A stretch of 64,000 nucleotides of DNA from Elmis aenea (GCA_947652605.1 OX393577.1:53282108-53346107); one strand, 5' to 3'. Numbered from the stretch's first letter, positions 31,975 through 43,752 are shown. The notes: generated by a model from the letters alone, not told the origin. A program made the numbers and translations.

Positions 31975-32815
31975 TATAATGATTTACGGGAAATCTCGGT
32001 TACCATAATAGTTGGCCAAAATCCGAGTTTCTTGGATTATTTTTTTATCACTTGTAAACAAAATCATAGCTAACTTTGATGACAAAATTTTCACTAAATT
32101 AGCCATATCAGAGTATATTTTCAAAAACATTAAAATATAGTATATCCCATATGACTTCTCATATCGGCTTAAGCAGTTGGAACAACCCACGTACATACAC
32201 AATCTTGGATTATAAACCTCAAATGATTTGTATGGCACAACACCTAAAATCATAATCGCATACCACATCTTCCTAATTGCTTTTCTTTGAGCATAATGAC
32301 CATAATGCTGCAGTTCTAAACAAGTTCTCGCTAAAAGCTTATTACCTTATATGCGCTATAATAGATTTTAAATTATAATTGTTTACAAGCAAAAACTTTT
32401 GGGAAACACTGATACAGATATTAATTTTCTTTTACCTAAGAACCCAAATTAAACCTTATTGAACCTATAATTAGGGATCAAATTTCGACTGCTTGCAATA
32501 ATCTTCATGAATCCGCCTTCAATTAGATTACAACTTTCATTGGCGTAGACTGAATTGTAAACAAAAATAATATTTAAAGAAAGAGACGGAGATTGTGCAT
32601 TTGTTTCGTTTAGTTCTGCCTCTTCTTAATCCGCTGTGAGCAATTTTAAAAGAAATATACTATATCATTTGATGTCTGTAGTGCCATAATGGAAAGCGAT
32701 ATGAAAAAATCCGATAACACAAGCGTCTTTATCTCAAAGAAATAAGCCAAGACATCTACATCAGATTTTTGCTAACCGAGATATCCAGTAAATCGTTCGA
32801 ATTTGGTCCACCCTG
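31975..32815. mobile_element. Old copy of the 4553-5707 fold-back family
   Basis: The right end reads TTCGAATTTGGTCCACCCTG and the left part has GAAATCTCGGTTACCATAAT, as in the family arms, but with many changes. It occupies most of the space between the zinc-region gene and mis12. The remainder, 32816-33339, shows nothing recognisable. Confidence 0.5.
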
Positions 32816-33339
32816 TACATGAAAGTATTGATAACTGTTTTAAAGGATGGTACTTCATACAAACAATAGTCATAAATACATAAAAAGTTGACTATTATTT
32901 CTGAAAAATAATATTGTTCTATTTTGATGTCGCTGATAATTAAATTCCATAAAAATAATTTACAAATACTGAATATTAATACATGTTTATTATAGTTACA
33001 TAATTTTTTGCCTTAGGTCTATTAAAAGGTATAAAATAATATTAAAATATTAAAACTTTTAAATATTTACATTTTTATATACAACATGAACAAATCATGG
33101 TCATAAATTAATACACTTTATATAGGTAAGAAAAATACTTAGTTTTTCATCGTCAATAAGTTTATATAGCCCCAACTTAATAGTATCAGATCTGCCTACC
33201 ATTTTAAAGCATTAATACCATTCTTGTATCGTTTCTAGAAGTAAAAAACCAAATCACAATTGCCTTGTTAACAATTTCTGCGACTAATAATGTCAGGGTT
33301 GTATAAACTCGTTATTATATTACCTGGAGTGGTGCCAAT

Positions 33340-33510
33340 TAGGGTTGGGCGATATCGAAATTATATCGATATATATCGCAATATCGACATTTCGATATAT
33401 AGAAATAAAAGAGGCGGGAAGCTAAAAAAGTTAGTAAAAAACTGAAAAAGAGACTGATGACTTATTTTTGTTGTCTATACCACGAAATTTCAATATATCG
33501 TCCACCCCTA
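33340..33510. mobile_element. hAT-type MITE with 8-bp duplication beside mis12
   Basis: Termini TAGGGTTGGGCGATAT and TCCACCCCTA are flanked by GTGCCAAT (33332-33339 and 33511-33518), a perfect 8-bp duplication. The interior is rich in ATATCGAT units. Related elements are at 36586-36892 and 53491-54627. Confidence 0.85.
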
Positions 33511-33521
33511 GTGCCAATTAC

Positions 33522-33779
33522 TCACTTTTCGATGTCATCTGTAATCTTTTGATATTTCCCTTTAAATTCATTCGTATTTTCACAAATTTCATGTTGGGAA
33601 ATGAATTTTTTTTCGACTTCTTTATGCATGGATATGAGTTGCTCACATTTTTGAAGTTTAGATATTAAATTGAAAGTTTTTTTTGTTTCCTCAATAGCAC
33701 GATTAGCTATTTCTTGCACTGGTTTTAATTTTTCTAGTGTGTCCAGTTCTTTATGACATAAGTGTGTAAATATTTTCTC
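33522..33779 (-). CDS. Mis12: Mis12 exon 4 (stop codon)
   Basis: It encodes EKIFTHLCHKELDTLEKLKP, a heptad-rich helix and the C-terminus ITDDIEK before TGA at 33524-33522. Confidence 0.88.
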   Translation of the reverse strand, partial: EKIFTHLCHKELDTLEKLKPVQEIANRAIEETKKTFNLISKLQKCEQLISMHKEVEKKFISQHEICENTNEFKGKYQKITDDIEK

Positions 33780-34329
33780 CTAAAAATATGTATGATAATT
33801 TAAAGATATAAATGATCAAGATGATTTAAATACCTTCAAATATTCTTGTTCAAGACATGCAATTTCTTTTTTAAGTTTAGTTATGTCGTCTTTTGTGTAT
33901 TGTTGACTATTTAAGCTGTCATCAGGCAGTAATACATTTTTCGGTATGGCAAAAAAATTCCTTATAGTAGGCTATAAAGAGTACATGATTTTACAACATT
34001 CTTACTAATATCTATGTATTAAATTTACCTCAAGAATTTTAAGATGTACGTCTGAGATGTCACACCATTTTTGGATTAAGAGTGCAATTTCGTTTTTAAA
34101 TTCATCAGTTTTAACTGTGGGGTTATCAAGTGATAACACCATATCTTGATAATTTTGTAATACTGTGTTTATAGCGAGAAATGTGCTTTGTTTTACTAAA
34201 AGAAAGATTAACATATGAAAACATTGTGGTTATGTGCTGAACAAACTTACAGTGACTTATGAATTCTGACGAACTAAATTCAAAATGTTGCAGTTCATAT
34301 TCGTCTTCCTGAATTCGCTTTTCATCCAT
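33522..34329 (-). CDS. Mis12: Kinetochore protein Mis12
   Basis: Four exons (34251-34329, 34029-34195, 33834-33971, 33522-33779) with 54-57-bp introns encode 213 residues, close to the usual length of about 200. The N-terminus has EYELQHFEFSSSEFISH (family pattern YEAQFFGFTP). Residues about 85-128 read RNFFAIPKNVLLPDD then YTKDDITKLKKEIACLEQEY, matching IPSNILLPED..YSEEDFQHLQKEIEQLQEKY of vertebrate MIS12. The C-terminal 85 residues are a coiled coil. Mis12 is the core subunit of the MIND complex joining centromeric CENP-C to the outer kinetochore (family knowledge). All phases agree and no frame damage is seen, so the gene looks intact. It is convergent with the gene ending at 31258. A hAT element sits 11 bp after its stop codon. 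Confidence 0.88.
33834..33971 (-). CDS. Mis12: Mis12 exon 3
   Basis: It carries the diagnostic FAIPKNVLLPDD and the start of the coiled coil. In phase 0 at both ends. Confidence 0.9.
34029..34195 (-). CDS. Mis12: Mis12 exon 2
   Basis: It encodes KQSTFLAINTVLQNYQ and IALLIQKWCDISDVHLKILE, helices of the Mis12 head. Phase 1 to 0; acceptor TTCTTTTAG. Confidence 0.85.
34251..34329 (-). CDS. Mis12: Mis12 exon 1
   Basis: ATG at 34329 gives MDEKRIQEDEYELQHFEFSS. A nearby ATG at 34325 is out of frame. It ends CAC T|GTAAGT in phase 1. Confidence 0.85.
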
Positions 34330-36585
34330 GGTATTTTTAAATACAAAATACACTTTTCAATACAAGTTACACTGGCTCAGTTCAAAATTTAATTCGTTTG
34401 CTTAAAATCACAACACGCAGTTCTACCAATCATAAATAAAATACAAATAAGAATACTGTATGCTTTAACGTAAAAACAAAATTGTATATGCTTGTGGTGT
34501 TATTAAAAATTATTTTTGCTGAAATTTACATACATTACTGGATAAATTATATGAAAAGTATAATAATTTAACCAATAATTTTCTAATAAATATTGCTATA
34601 ATGTTGGGTAACATGCTACTAAAAATTGCCGTTAAAAGTATAACCATATCGTTATAGTGGTAAGAGGTGTTCTAGTTTTTCATGTAGTTTAAGACGTGGT
34701 TTGAGATTAACTCATAATTATTTTGATGTAATTAGTTTAAAATGATTAGAAATGGATTTTAAAGTTTCGAGAACAATTTACATTTTTACAAACATCACTA
34801 AAAAAGGCAATATATATATATATAAATTATTTTTTCATCGATTTCATTTAACAGCTAGTTGCTGATGGCACCATATGACATACACAACACACAATCGATT
34901 AAAAACGTTACTAAAAAGCCGATTTTTATGTTTCTTAATGTATTTAAATATTTGCATAATAAAAATTAAAGATTTCGCGAAAGTGGTGTAACTGTCAATA
35001 ATAAATTAATTAAATAAGAAAATTGTCTATGATATGGCTTATGGTTTGGAAGAACCCAGGAATTCAACCAAAACCAAAATATTGGTTCATAATATTTAAA
35101 AACTATTTTTATAATAATGAATTTCTGTCACATTAGTTAATAAAGCACATGTGTGTCAGTTTTCATTGTTCTATGAGTGTATCTTATATTTCATCAGATT
35201 CATCTGATGGATGGATGGATGATGCCATTCCTCGCATTCACTATTCTCCGGTGCATTTGTTATTGCCAAAAAAAAACGGTTGAATGTAAAACAAAACTGT
35301 TGGATCTTTGATGGTTTCTATGCAGTCGTCAGCATACCTGGTAACGGCGGTGTCAAATTATTAAATTGTAAAACTCATTATTACACTGGATTACAAATAC
35401 CGTTTGTTTTCTAGAAAAAAAAAAACCTAATCGCCCTGTAACTTGACCATCATTTATTTAATCAGTAAAAGAGGGTCAGGTTAAAGGTCGGTTAAAGCTT
35501 TTTTTTTAAAAATAATTTATAAAAATTAAGGTAATAGAATACAATAGCGGCTGGCAGGCAAACCAAAAGTACCAGACCTGACCAGGGCCTATCACAGGGG
35601 GGGGGGGGAGACGGGACTAATTACCGGGACCCGGTGTTGCAAAGGGGGCCCGGATTCGAGGTAATACACAATGTTTTGTTCACAAATACTGTTAAAATTT
35701 ATGAGAACAGCGACGAATAAAATAAATTTAAAACACAAGGAGGGTTTTCCGTTTTTTTTTTAAACTTTTTGACCGAAATTGTTTTTCAAAATTTATAGTA
35801 CTATTTTGTTTATATTTCCTTTACCTAAATAGATATTATTAGTGAAAGTTTTTACCTTTATTAAAAATAAGTTTGTGAGGAGTGTGGGGCGATCTGATAA
35901 AAAAAAAAAAAACAAAAGTTTGCCATAAAACTGCAATTTTGGATGATAAAGTAGGTGTGTACTGTACATTATTTAATTTGGAATTAAAAAACGTTTGATC
36001 ATTTAAAAGGCATAAGAAGGTATCGCAAAAGCTTTTTTTATTTACAAAAAAGCAAACATTAGCTTAATCTAAGTATGATATTATAGAATGTAGTGAAAAT
36101 AATTATTAAAGTTCACCATACTATTAGAGACGAAAATAATTTATAGGTACCTATTAAACAAAAGCATAAATAAAATAAGAATATTGGTGACATATTTAAG
36201 TTCTTATTGTAAAATTGTTTTCATATTGCAAGTGTAAGAAATATGACCCAAAAGTTGACTTTAAATTATAAAATGTTGCACAGGCGAAAAGTAGATCTTT
36301 GTACTCCCGTATTACCGTGCCCAAATAAGCACATTGGTAATTGCCCCTTTGACATCCGAGGAGTTGACGCCTGGAGCTTTATTTAAAATAAGCAATGTGC
36401 CGAGCTTGCTAGATAGTTAAACAAGCATTTTTAACGACACTAGTCTGTCAAAGAAATGACTATTGGGTAAAACAGGGGTTTATATGAATTCGATAACCAT
36501 TTAGCTTATGCGGCCTACAAATTATTCCCACAGCTTTTATTAGTTGATTATTAATACTACGGATTACGATGTACGTATTGGATGC
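34330..36585. other. Intergenic region without recognised genes
   Basis: It starts with the mis12 promoter side. It holds a TA microsatellite (about 34811-34826), a GGATGGATGGAT run near 35210, an 11-base G run near 35598 within a GC-rich patch, and otherwise AT-rich unique-looking sequence. No transposon termini pair up here. Confidence 0.4.
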
Positions 36586-36892
36586 TAGGGGTGGGCGATA
36601 TATCGATAAATATCGATATAATTTTGATATCGATATATCGACATATCGATATATCGATATATCGAGATATCGATATATCGACAATTCGATATATCGATAT
36701 CCAACATTCCGATATATCGATATTTTGAGGGCGAGAAGCTTTTTTTTTTTAGGCCACCAGTCACCAGTCACTTTTTTACCGACTTTTTTTTAGCTTCGCG
36801 CCGCTTTTATATCGAAATTTCGATATGTCCATATATCGATATAATTTCGATATCGAATATCGATATCGAAATTTGGATATCGCCCACCACTA
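36586..36892. mobile_element. hAT-type MITE with ATATCGAT interior
   Basis: TAGGGGTGGGCGATAT (left) and ATCGCCCACCACTA (right) are flanked by TTGGATGC (36578-36585 and 36893-36900). The ATCGATAT repeats create meaningless Tyr/Ile/Arg/Asp-rich frames on both strands. Confidence 0.85.
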
Positions 36893-38174
36893 TTGGATGC
36901 TCCAGTGGTCGGTAACCTATGACGCGTGGGTTATTCGCGGAAACAATAACAATTATATTTTACACTACATGTTTTAAAGATTTTTAATACAAAATACAAG
37001 TATGCGACTTAAAGTTCTGCAAAATGATTGGCAGTTTAAATTATTATGTATGATATGCGGGTGTCCTAGCAAACGAATTATTCCAAAGCTTTGTTACTGG
37101 CAAGAATTTTTTAAAAAATTTAGGAAATTTTGTTTGTTGTCGTTTACTACATATTCTAATTTTTTTTTCCAACCATGCAGAGTGTTTTGTTCTTGTGTAC
37201 TGACACGTAATTTTGGTTTTTAAAAATAAAATACCCTGCATATTTTGTATTTTTTATATGAAAAATCAAATCGTATAATAGGTAGATATTTTATTGTGAA
37301 TAGTAGATATTAGTTAGTATTACAAAGGAGGAGTAGAATGAGAAGGAGCTGTTTATACGATATTTTGAATACTAACAATTAAGCTGTTGCGACAATTATG
37401 GTATCATTTCAGGTGATAAGGTCAATTGGGCAATATATTTCTAGAAAATATAATTTAAAGGCGACAAATAATATTGTTAAACAATTATTAATATAAATGT
37501 AAAAGCCAATAACCATTTTGTTTCAAAATCAATACAACAATTATAAGGGTCTACTAGTTTAATTGAAGATTTTAAAAAAAACAATGTTCGCATGAAATTG
37601 TTTTTTTTTTTAATTGAAAAATACTCAGGGCTAGACATCGAAAAAATATTTGGTTAACGGTTAACCGAAATCGAGAACTTTATTTTTATAACGGTTTTTA
37701 TCTAAGATTTATTAGGTTGCTTAAAACAAAATCTCATTAATTGTGGGACATTTCTTTTTCATTATGGGTACCTAACGATTAAAATATGTTTCATTTGCAG
37801 CTTCAGAATTATTATTACTTTGAATAAACATTCTAACATATCATACTTTTCGTAACATTCGTATACCATTTCGTGTTTTTTAGGTACAAAAATATATACA
37901 ATCAACAATTAAACGTTATTATTTCTGTAAAACTATCATTAAAACAACAGAATGACAGTTTGCTTTACCAGTTATATTCTTAATGACATAAGCCTACTAC
38001 TAAAAACCAAATAAAATATGAAAAATCACCTAATTTTTGCAATAACGTAAGGAAAATTAATAAATGGACCCCACATGATATATATTATTGGAATGGGGAA
38101 AAATCCCCTTGCTCGTGATGCCACAGCCACAGCAACTATGGGTTCTATTTAAAAAAATACAACTTAATGTCACA
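36893..38174. other. Intergenic region with a fragment of a hAT family
   Basis: 37625-37700 starts CAGGGCTAGACATCGAAAAA and continues GGTTAACGGTTAACCGAAAT, like the left end of the element at 58497. The rest is AT-rich without recognisable features. Confidence 0.4.
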
Positions 38175-38469
38175 ACTCGAATTTCGACTTTTTGAAAAAT
38201 TGTCTACGCCACTGCATTCTTATCAAAAAAGTGACTGTAGAACGTCAAAATTATTTTTCTTTATTTTCATAAACAAGCGAGATATAGTCATAAAACGAAA
38301 AGTCGAAAAATCGAGTTATCGGCGATAACTCGAAAACAAAAGACGATAACCAATGTTAGTTTTCACCATTAACTTTTTCTCGAAAAAAGCAATTAAGAAT
38401 GCGAGGTCCCTTTTTCGATACCTTTTATAGTTACCAAGATTCCCTATGAAAACAAATTTGCCCACTCTG
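38175..38469. mobile_element. CAGGGTG-type fragment (inverse of 25538 family)
   Basis: It ends TTTGCCCACTCTG, the slightly mutated inverse of the 25538 terminus, with similarity extending about 290 bp leftward through AAACGAAAAGTCGAAAAATC. Confidence 0.55.
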
Positions 38470-38559
38470 TACATAAAAATAACTTAAATTGAGACCGTAG
38501 TAACTTTAATTGAAGCATTTATAAAAATATTTCTAGTGACAACTAAACTGTATGTATTA

Positions 38560-39959
38560 ATAATTTAAAAACAAAATTTAACAATAGATTACAATAATAA
38601 ATGTTCGACATGACGACCATCCTCTTGTATGCAGAGTTTGATCCTATTTTCAAGTGAACGTCTTTCATTATGTAACATATTGGGAGTGACTGTCTGAAAA
38701 GCATTTTTTATCTGTCTTTTTATATCTGGCAGGTGTACAATAAACTAAATTTTTAATATAGCCCTAAAATAACAAACAAACATGGGGCTTAGCTCTGGAG
38801 ATGTAGGTGGCCAGTTAATTGGTCCACCTCTCCCGATCCACTAATCAGGAAACTTTCGATTTAAATAATTTATCGTATTTAGTAAAAAATTTGCAGGAGC
38901 ACCATCTAATTGTATCCATACGTTTTGTGTAATATGTAAAGGAATATTTTCTAAAAGTGCCCAAAAGTTTTTTTTTTAATCTCAAGAATTTCTGGCTATT
39001 TAACTTGCCATAAATTAGGACCGACGATTCCGTCATACACATTAATAATACTCCACCTATTTCGACGATCAGAGGTATGAAATAAATGCTTATTTTCAGT
39101 GTCATAATAATGGAAATTATGGCGATTTACCAGTCCGTTATTGTTGAATGTTGACTCATCCGTAAATAATACATTATCAAAAAAATGTTCGTCTTCACAA
39201 ACTTGGTCAAGGGCCCATAAGCAAAAATCAATACGTTTTTGAAAATCCGTGCCATACAAACTCTGGTGAAGTTAAACATGAAAAGGGTAGTACTTATGTT
39301 TCCTTAACATCCTGGATACGCCAGACTGACTATTGCCTGTTTCTCTTCAAATCACTCTAGTACTGGTATTCCGATTATCAACCACGGAACCTAATACCAA
39401 ACACCCATTAACTTCGTCATTTGTTATTTACAGCCTTCGTTTTTTGTTGTTTAGGATAAGCTACACTGCCCGTAGCATGAAATGTTTGCAACAACCTCTC
39501 AAATACTTTTTTATCTGGATGAACGCGGTCAGGTTGCTTTTCTGCGTACACTCTAGAAGCCAGTAAACAATTTTCATACCATTCACCAATGCCTAAAACC
39601 ATGTAATTATTTCTTCCTGTGAATAAACCATGGAAATTTTGTAAATATTTGAATAAAATTCACAACACAGTTAATAGAGAGAATTATTCAGCAAAATGTC
39701 TAAACAATGCAAATTATAACAATCTGTAATTATGACAGCTGCACACTAGATTGAAATTGAAATTTTAACTAATAATTAACAAAAAAATCGCCATATCTCG
39801 GAAAATATCAATTTTAGGTGGAAAACAGCCTTTACGTTTTCGAAAGACAATTAAATTTTCTGTAAGACTGTGTAAAAAATATAGAGTATTATTGTATAAA
39901 AAAAAGAGTTATCGATGTTTAAGGTTTTACAAGTTTGATCAAGCGTAAAAAACGCCTTG
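38560..39959 (-). mobile_element. Remnant of an autonomous Tc1/mariner-like transposon
   Basis: The upstream end is CAAGGCG at 39959, followed by TA (39960-39961); the sequence 39640-39959 matches the loop of the fold-back at 3492-3735, which starts with an intact CAGGGTG. The downstream terminus appears lost against the fragment ending at 38469. Confidence 0.6.
38590..39602 (-). pseudogene. Degenerate Tc1/mariner-superfamily DDE transposase
   Basis: Fragments appear in family order on the minus strand: an N-terminal helix-turn-helix (LLASRVYAEKQPDRVHPDKK, 39602-39417), TRVI..GNSQSGVSRMLRKHKYYPFH, YGTDFQKRIDFCLWALDQ, VLFTDESTF (first catalytic Asp), WIQLDGAPANF (second Asp), WIGRGGPINWPPTSPELSPM (third position changed to Glu) and a C-terminus near 38595. 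In-frame stops follow RVI, PFH and FPD, and there is a frame break near 39417. It is not functional. It identifies the superfamily that plausibly mobilised the CAGGGTG/TA elements here. Confidence 0.85.
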
Positions 39960-39973
39960 TATAATATTTTACA

Positions 39974-40417
39974 CTTTTGGGTGCGAGTCATGGACACTAA
40001 CATCGAGCCAAAAAAGTAAAATCCAAGCGGCCGAAAAAACATTTTTAAGAAGAGTAAGAGGTGTAATAAGAACGGACAGAATAAGAAACGAACAGATTAG
40101 AAATGAATTAGAAGTAGAATTTATCTTGGAATTCATAGAAACTAGACAAATGAGTTGGTGGGGACATCTACAGAGGATGGACACAAGAAGGCAGGCAAAG
40201 AGAGTGTGGGAAGCAAGAATACAAACAAGGAGGAAAATACGAAGACCGAGAGAAACATGGGAAAAGGCGGTATCAAAAATCTGGGAGAAGAAAGGAAAAT
40301 CATGGCGCGAAGCGAAAGAAATGGCACAGAACAAAAAACAATGGCGCAAATTCATGTATAATACATAGATATGCACACATCCCTACACCTACGGGTAGAA
40401 GGGAATTTGATTATATA
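39974..40417 (+). pseudogene. RTE-like retrotransposon 3' fragment
   Basis: It encodes the C-terminal part of the reverse transcriptase (GCESW-like start, FIETRQMSWWGHLQRMDTRR, EARIQTRRKIRRPRETWEKA, KQWRKFMYNT stop) and a short 3' end with CCTACACCTACGGGTAGAAG. It is highly similar to 57190-57640. A CAGGGTG element follows directly at TA. Confidence 0.8.
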
Positions 40418-41250
40418 CAGGGTGTTTGAAATTCGAGTTTAAGCATGGGGATCTCGCTTATTATAATAGCTAGAGTATAGGTTTACATTTGCAAAAAAAA
40501 TTCAGGAGGTAATTCCTTATCGAAAATTAAGGAGGTCTTTTATAAAAAACATATCCTTAGACGTCTCCTTTCGAAGTTACATCCCCCTAAAGGGGTGCGG
40601 TAAAATTAGGTTTTTATTTTATTTCTCAAATTTGGACATATGTAGGAGAATGATACTTCGTAGATGTTTTATATTTATTAAAAGATTTCCCATAGATATA
40701 TTTTTAATCATATCCCAGCTCCACAGGGGGCTGAAAAGTGCGACCCCTGTTGGTTTTCTTATCAGAATTTTTTGTTGGGTTAAAATTTTTTAATTAAAAA
40801 TATGTTTTTTCAAAGCTTGATTTATTTAGAAACTTTATTTATTCTCTAGTTTATCTCGTAAAACCTACCGTTTTTGAGTAAAAAATAAAATGAATAAACA
40901 TGAACTATCAAATATTCCAATATAAAACGATTCATTTTGGTGGTTGCCATGGTTTGTTTATGTTCATGTTGGATAGAATAATAAATTGACGGGTGTAATG
41001 CATTTTAAGGTTAACGTAACAGCACAATTACCCCCTGATTTTTTGCACAGGGGCTTAATTGTCAGGGAAGGTTTTTAATCAGGGGATTATTGTTCGGGAT
41101 GTTATTAAAGGGGAGTTAATGTTTGGGAAGTAATTGCGCTAGACCATCGGAGAGATATCTTCTTTGATTCGCCTAAAATAAATAATTATTGTTACTACAA
41201 AGTAGGGGGCCGTGAAAATATTTTAGGATATTTAGGGGGCTGCGACTACA
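40418..41250. mobile_element. CAGGGTG-ended composite fragment
   Basis: CAGGGTGTTTGAAATTCGAG starts in the TA-rich tail of the RTE fragment. The first 80 bp belong to the 19310 family; from about 40500 the sequence follows the arm of the 45644-46590 element (CCCCCTAAAGGGG core). The right terminus is not identified. Confidence 0.5.
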
Positions 41251-41275
41251 AGGTTAAGAACCACTGGTCTATAGT

Positions 41276-41420
41276 AAAAAGAGGAAGACCAAAAATACGT
41301 TGGGGTAACCAAGTGATAGCTGATATAGGAAAAATAGGATTAACAGGATGGAGAAAGAAAATGCTTGATAGGAAAACATGGAAGCAAGTTGCACAGGACG
41401 CAAAGACAAACAACCTATAG
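41276..41420 (+). pseudogene. RTE-like retrotransposon 3' fragment
   Basis: A short frame encodes KRGRPKIRWGNQVIADIGKI and WKQVAQDAKTNNL before a stop, the usual C-terminus of RTE-type reverse transcriptases (family pattern RGRPR.RW). Confidence 0.65.
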
Positions 41421-41589
41421 GAGGTGAAAGAACAAATAGCGGGGTGACGATCCGAAAAATAATAGTCAGTATTACTCCATTGAGCGGTTATTATTCCAAT
41501 ATGGAATGCTCAGCCTTTTATATACGAGTATATATATGTTACTTTGTTTCGTTTTAGATTTTCGCGGTTACTATTATTTTAATTTTAAA

Positions 41590-41631
41590 GCTCTTGATAA
41601 TGGCCAGTGAGAGCTGGCCGAAACGTCGAGC
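41590..41631 (+). ncRNA. Degenerate hammerhead-ribozyme-like core
   Basis: GCTC (41590-41593), TTGATAA (consensus CTGATGA with two changes), one unpaired T, GGCCA (41602-41606), an 8-nt loop, TGGCC (41615-41619), GAAA (41620-41623), CGTC with a GUC cleavage triplet (41624-41627) and GAGC (41628-41631). GCTC pairs with GAGC and GGCCA with TGGCC. The layout is the same as at 641-683. The core changes probably make it inactive. Confidence 0.4.
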
Positions 41632-41931
41632 ATACGAATAGGTACATTACGCGGGTAAACTCCGAAGACTAAATGAAAAATATGTTACTTTTTGTACACA
41701 CTGTTTTATATATAATATAATTGTTCTACAACACGTTTGCTTAATGCATTGACTCTCCTTTCATTACAAAGTTTTAGAAGCATCTTACTGTAATGTTTGT
41801 CTTTGTCCCAACTTTCATACTAATATTTTTATTTTGCCTCATATAGTAACCGTTATTTACTTTATAAAACTTTTTTAAAGGTAGAACAATTCGCAACAAT
41901 GGAGACGATGCTTTCCGGGAACGAGCGACGC

Positions 41932-42392
41932 TCAGTCGTCTAGAACGGGCGCATTGCTTATCAGCATTTAGTAGCTCGCGTGGCGTTATATGGAGTAGAG
42001 CTTGCGTCGGCATTTTCGACGACTTAATACGCGCGCGACAGTTCTTAAACTTTTCGTAATCGAAAAACGTTTAAAACATCCTCAAGCGTAAAAGGAACTT
42101 TAATAGTCTTAACTGTGTAATAATTCACCTGTTTATTGTTAAATTCCTCGTAGTTGGAAAACTTTCAGGACTAGAGCAAACTTTTCAAAAACTTTAATGC
42201 ATTTATGTCATCGTTCATAGACGCTTAAAATTACGTATTGTTGAAAGTTTGTATTGTTCTGTGTGAGCAGATATAGCTCTAAGGTGTTTCAAACAACCAT
42301 ATCTTAAACAAAAATTTCAAAAGTGTTAACAGTGCGTGTATTCTTGTAATGTAACTGATTGCAATTGTTACGGAACTTCGTAGTGTTTCGAA
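41932..42392 (+). promoter_or_regulatory. Candidate promoter and 5' leader of the signal-peptide gene
   Basis: CpG content rises sharply at about 41890-42060 against an AT-rich background. TCAGT at 41932-41936 fits the arthropod initiator consensus. The leader would run unspliced to the ATG at 42393. No TATA box is evident. Inference only. Confidence 0.4.
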
Positions 42393-42450
42393 ATGGCTGG
42401 AAAACAGGAAATTTTCATCGGTATATTTATCATGCTGCAAATTTTTAAAG
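42393..42450 (+). CDS. Signal-peptide first exon of a second surface-protein gene
   Basis: ATG GCT GGA begins MAGKQEIFIGIFIMLQIFK, a basic N-terminus and hydrophobic core typical of secretion signals, ending AAAG|GTAATT. The exon has 58 coding bases and ends in phase 1, as does exon 1 of the Ig-domain gene at 28997-29054, so a Fasciclin-3-like paralogue or Fasciclin 3 itself is a reasonable guess. No matching downstream exon was found up to 64000, so the first intron would exceed 21 kb. It could be a chance frame, but the CpG-rich upstream region supports a real start. Confidence 0.5.
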
Positions 42451-43752
42451 GTAATTTTAGTTGGCTTAAATTGTTTATACAATTATAAAAAGTTAAGAAT
42501 AATACTTTATGTTTAAGAATTGTGTATGATATATCTAAGTATTCAGAACGTATATTGTGGTATCTGTTCTAACTCCATGACAACACTCGGCCTCATGCAG
42601 TTGCAGAAAAATTTGATTTTAAGTTGAGCTGAAATTAGTTTTAATAAATCTATTGGATCATTTTATTAATGTTTAATATAGCCGTGCCGAAAAAGTATAA
42701 ACATCGGTTTGTGTTTTACTTAGTTTATTTACACAGCCAAAATAAAAAACTGATGTGTTTTCGGAGTATACCGTCATTCTGTTTATTATGAATAATTATA
42801 TTTTTACATAATAATATAAGACTTTAAAAAACGATGAACAATTTTGCACGTAATTAGGTATTTTTCTACATAATTTATCAAACATTTTAGTGATTATAGT
42901 AACTTTAAAATCAAATACATTTTTAACCTAGCATTAAAAAAAGAAACTGTAGCGAAATTGGCGGAATCTTTTTTTGTTTTTGAGATTTGGAAATTCATTA
43001 CAAATTCCACATAAATAATAATAACATTAAAACAGGAAACATTAAATTATTTGCCTGTACATCTACTTCACTTGCGTGCCTAAATGATTTACGACAAGCG
43101 ATAAAAAATTGAATTAAAAAGTCCAGACCCTTTTGTAGCATTTAGGTGAAATATAAACTTGATTGCAATTATAAACAACACGATTTAAATTGTTACACAA
43201 GTCTAAACTGGCAAATTAGAATGGCGTTGTTAAGAATAGACTTATCAAAAATTTCGCAAAAATAACGGCTTAGAGCTATCGTACATTCTTGTTTTTCTTA
43301 TTCGTGGGTAACTTTTTGCATGCACTAAGTAATATATCACTTTAAAAACTTTAGTGATCTGCATGTTTTTACCGATTATGTATTCATCCATTTTTTGTTC
43401 CATTGTCTGACTTTTTAGAGCGTGCATTACACACATATGTTTAGCAAATGCGCTGTTTTAAAAGAAAGCGGACCTGGCTGTTATAAGCAAGAAATAAAAT
43501 AGCAGGCTAAAAATTTAAAAAGTTGTTTGAATTCCGTTCCTTTAAGTCTATTTGTTAAGATCAGTTGTGCAAGAATGTGTAAGAAATTTATTATTATTTA
43601 ATAAGAATGAGGTAAAAACTAAACTTTTGTTTCATAGATGTAAATAAAGTTGCAAGTGTTTATTTATTTACACTTTTTTAAATTGGGATTTTTAAATGAT
43701 CAAAAACAAATCTCTGTAGCCAAATAGCATTTATTTTTTTAGAAACCATATA
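42451..43752. other. AT-rich intron sequence, nothing recognised
   Basis: No paired transposon termini, coding motifs or RNA genes were seen. It would be the start of the long first intron if the 42393 exon is real. Confidence 0.4.

Noticed and set aside
36460..36793. Opposed 103- and 74-codon frames rich in Tyr, Ile, Arg and Asp
   Set aside because: They are translations of ATATCGAT repeats inside a hAT-type MITE.
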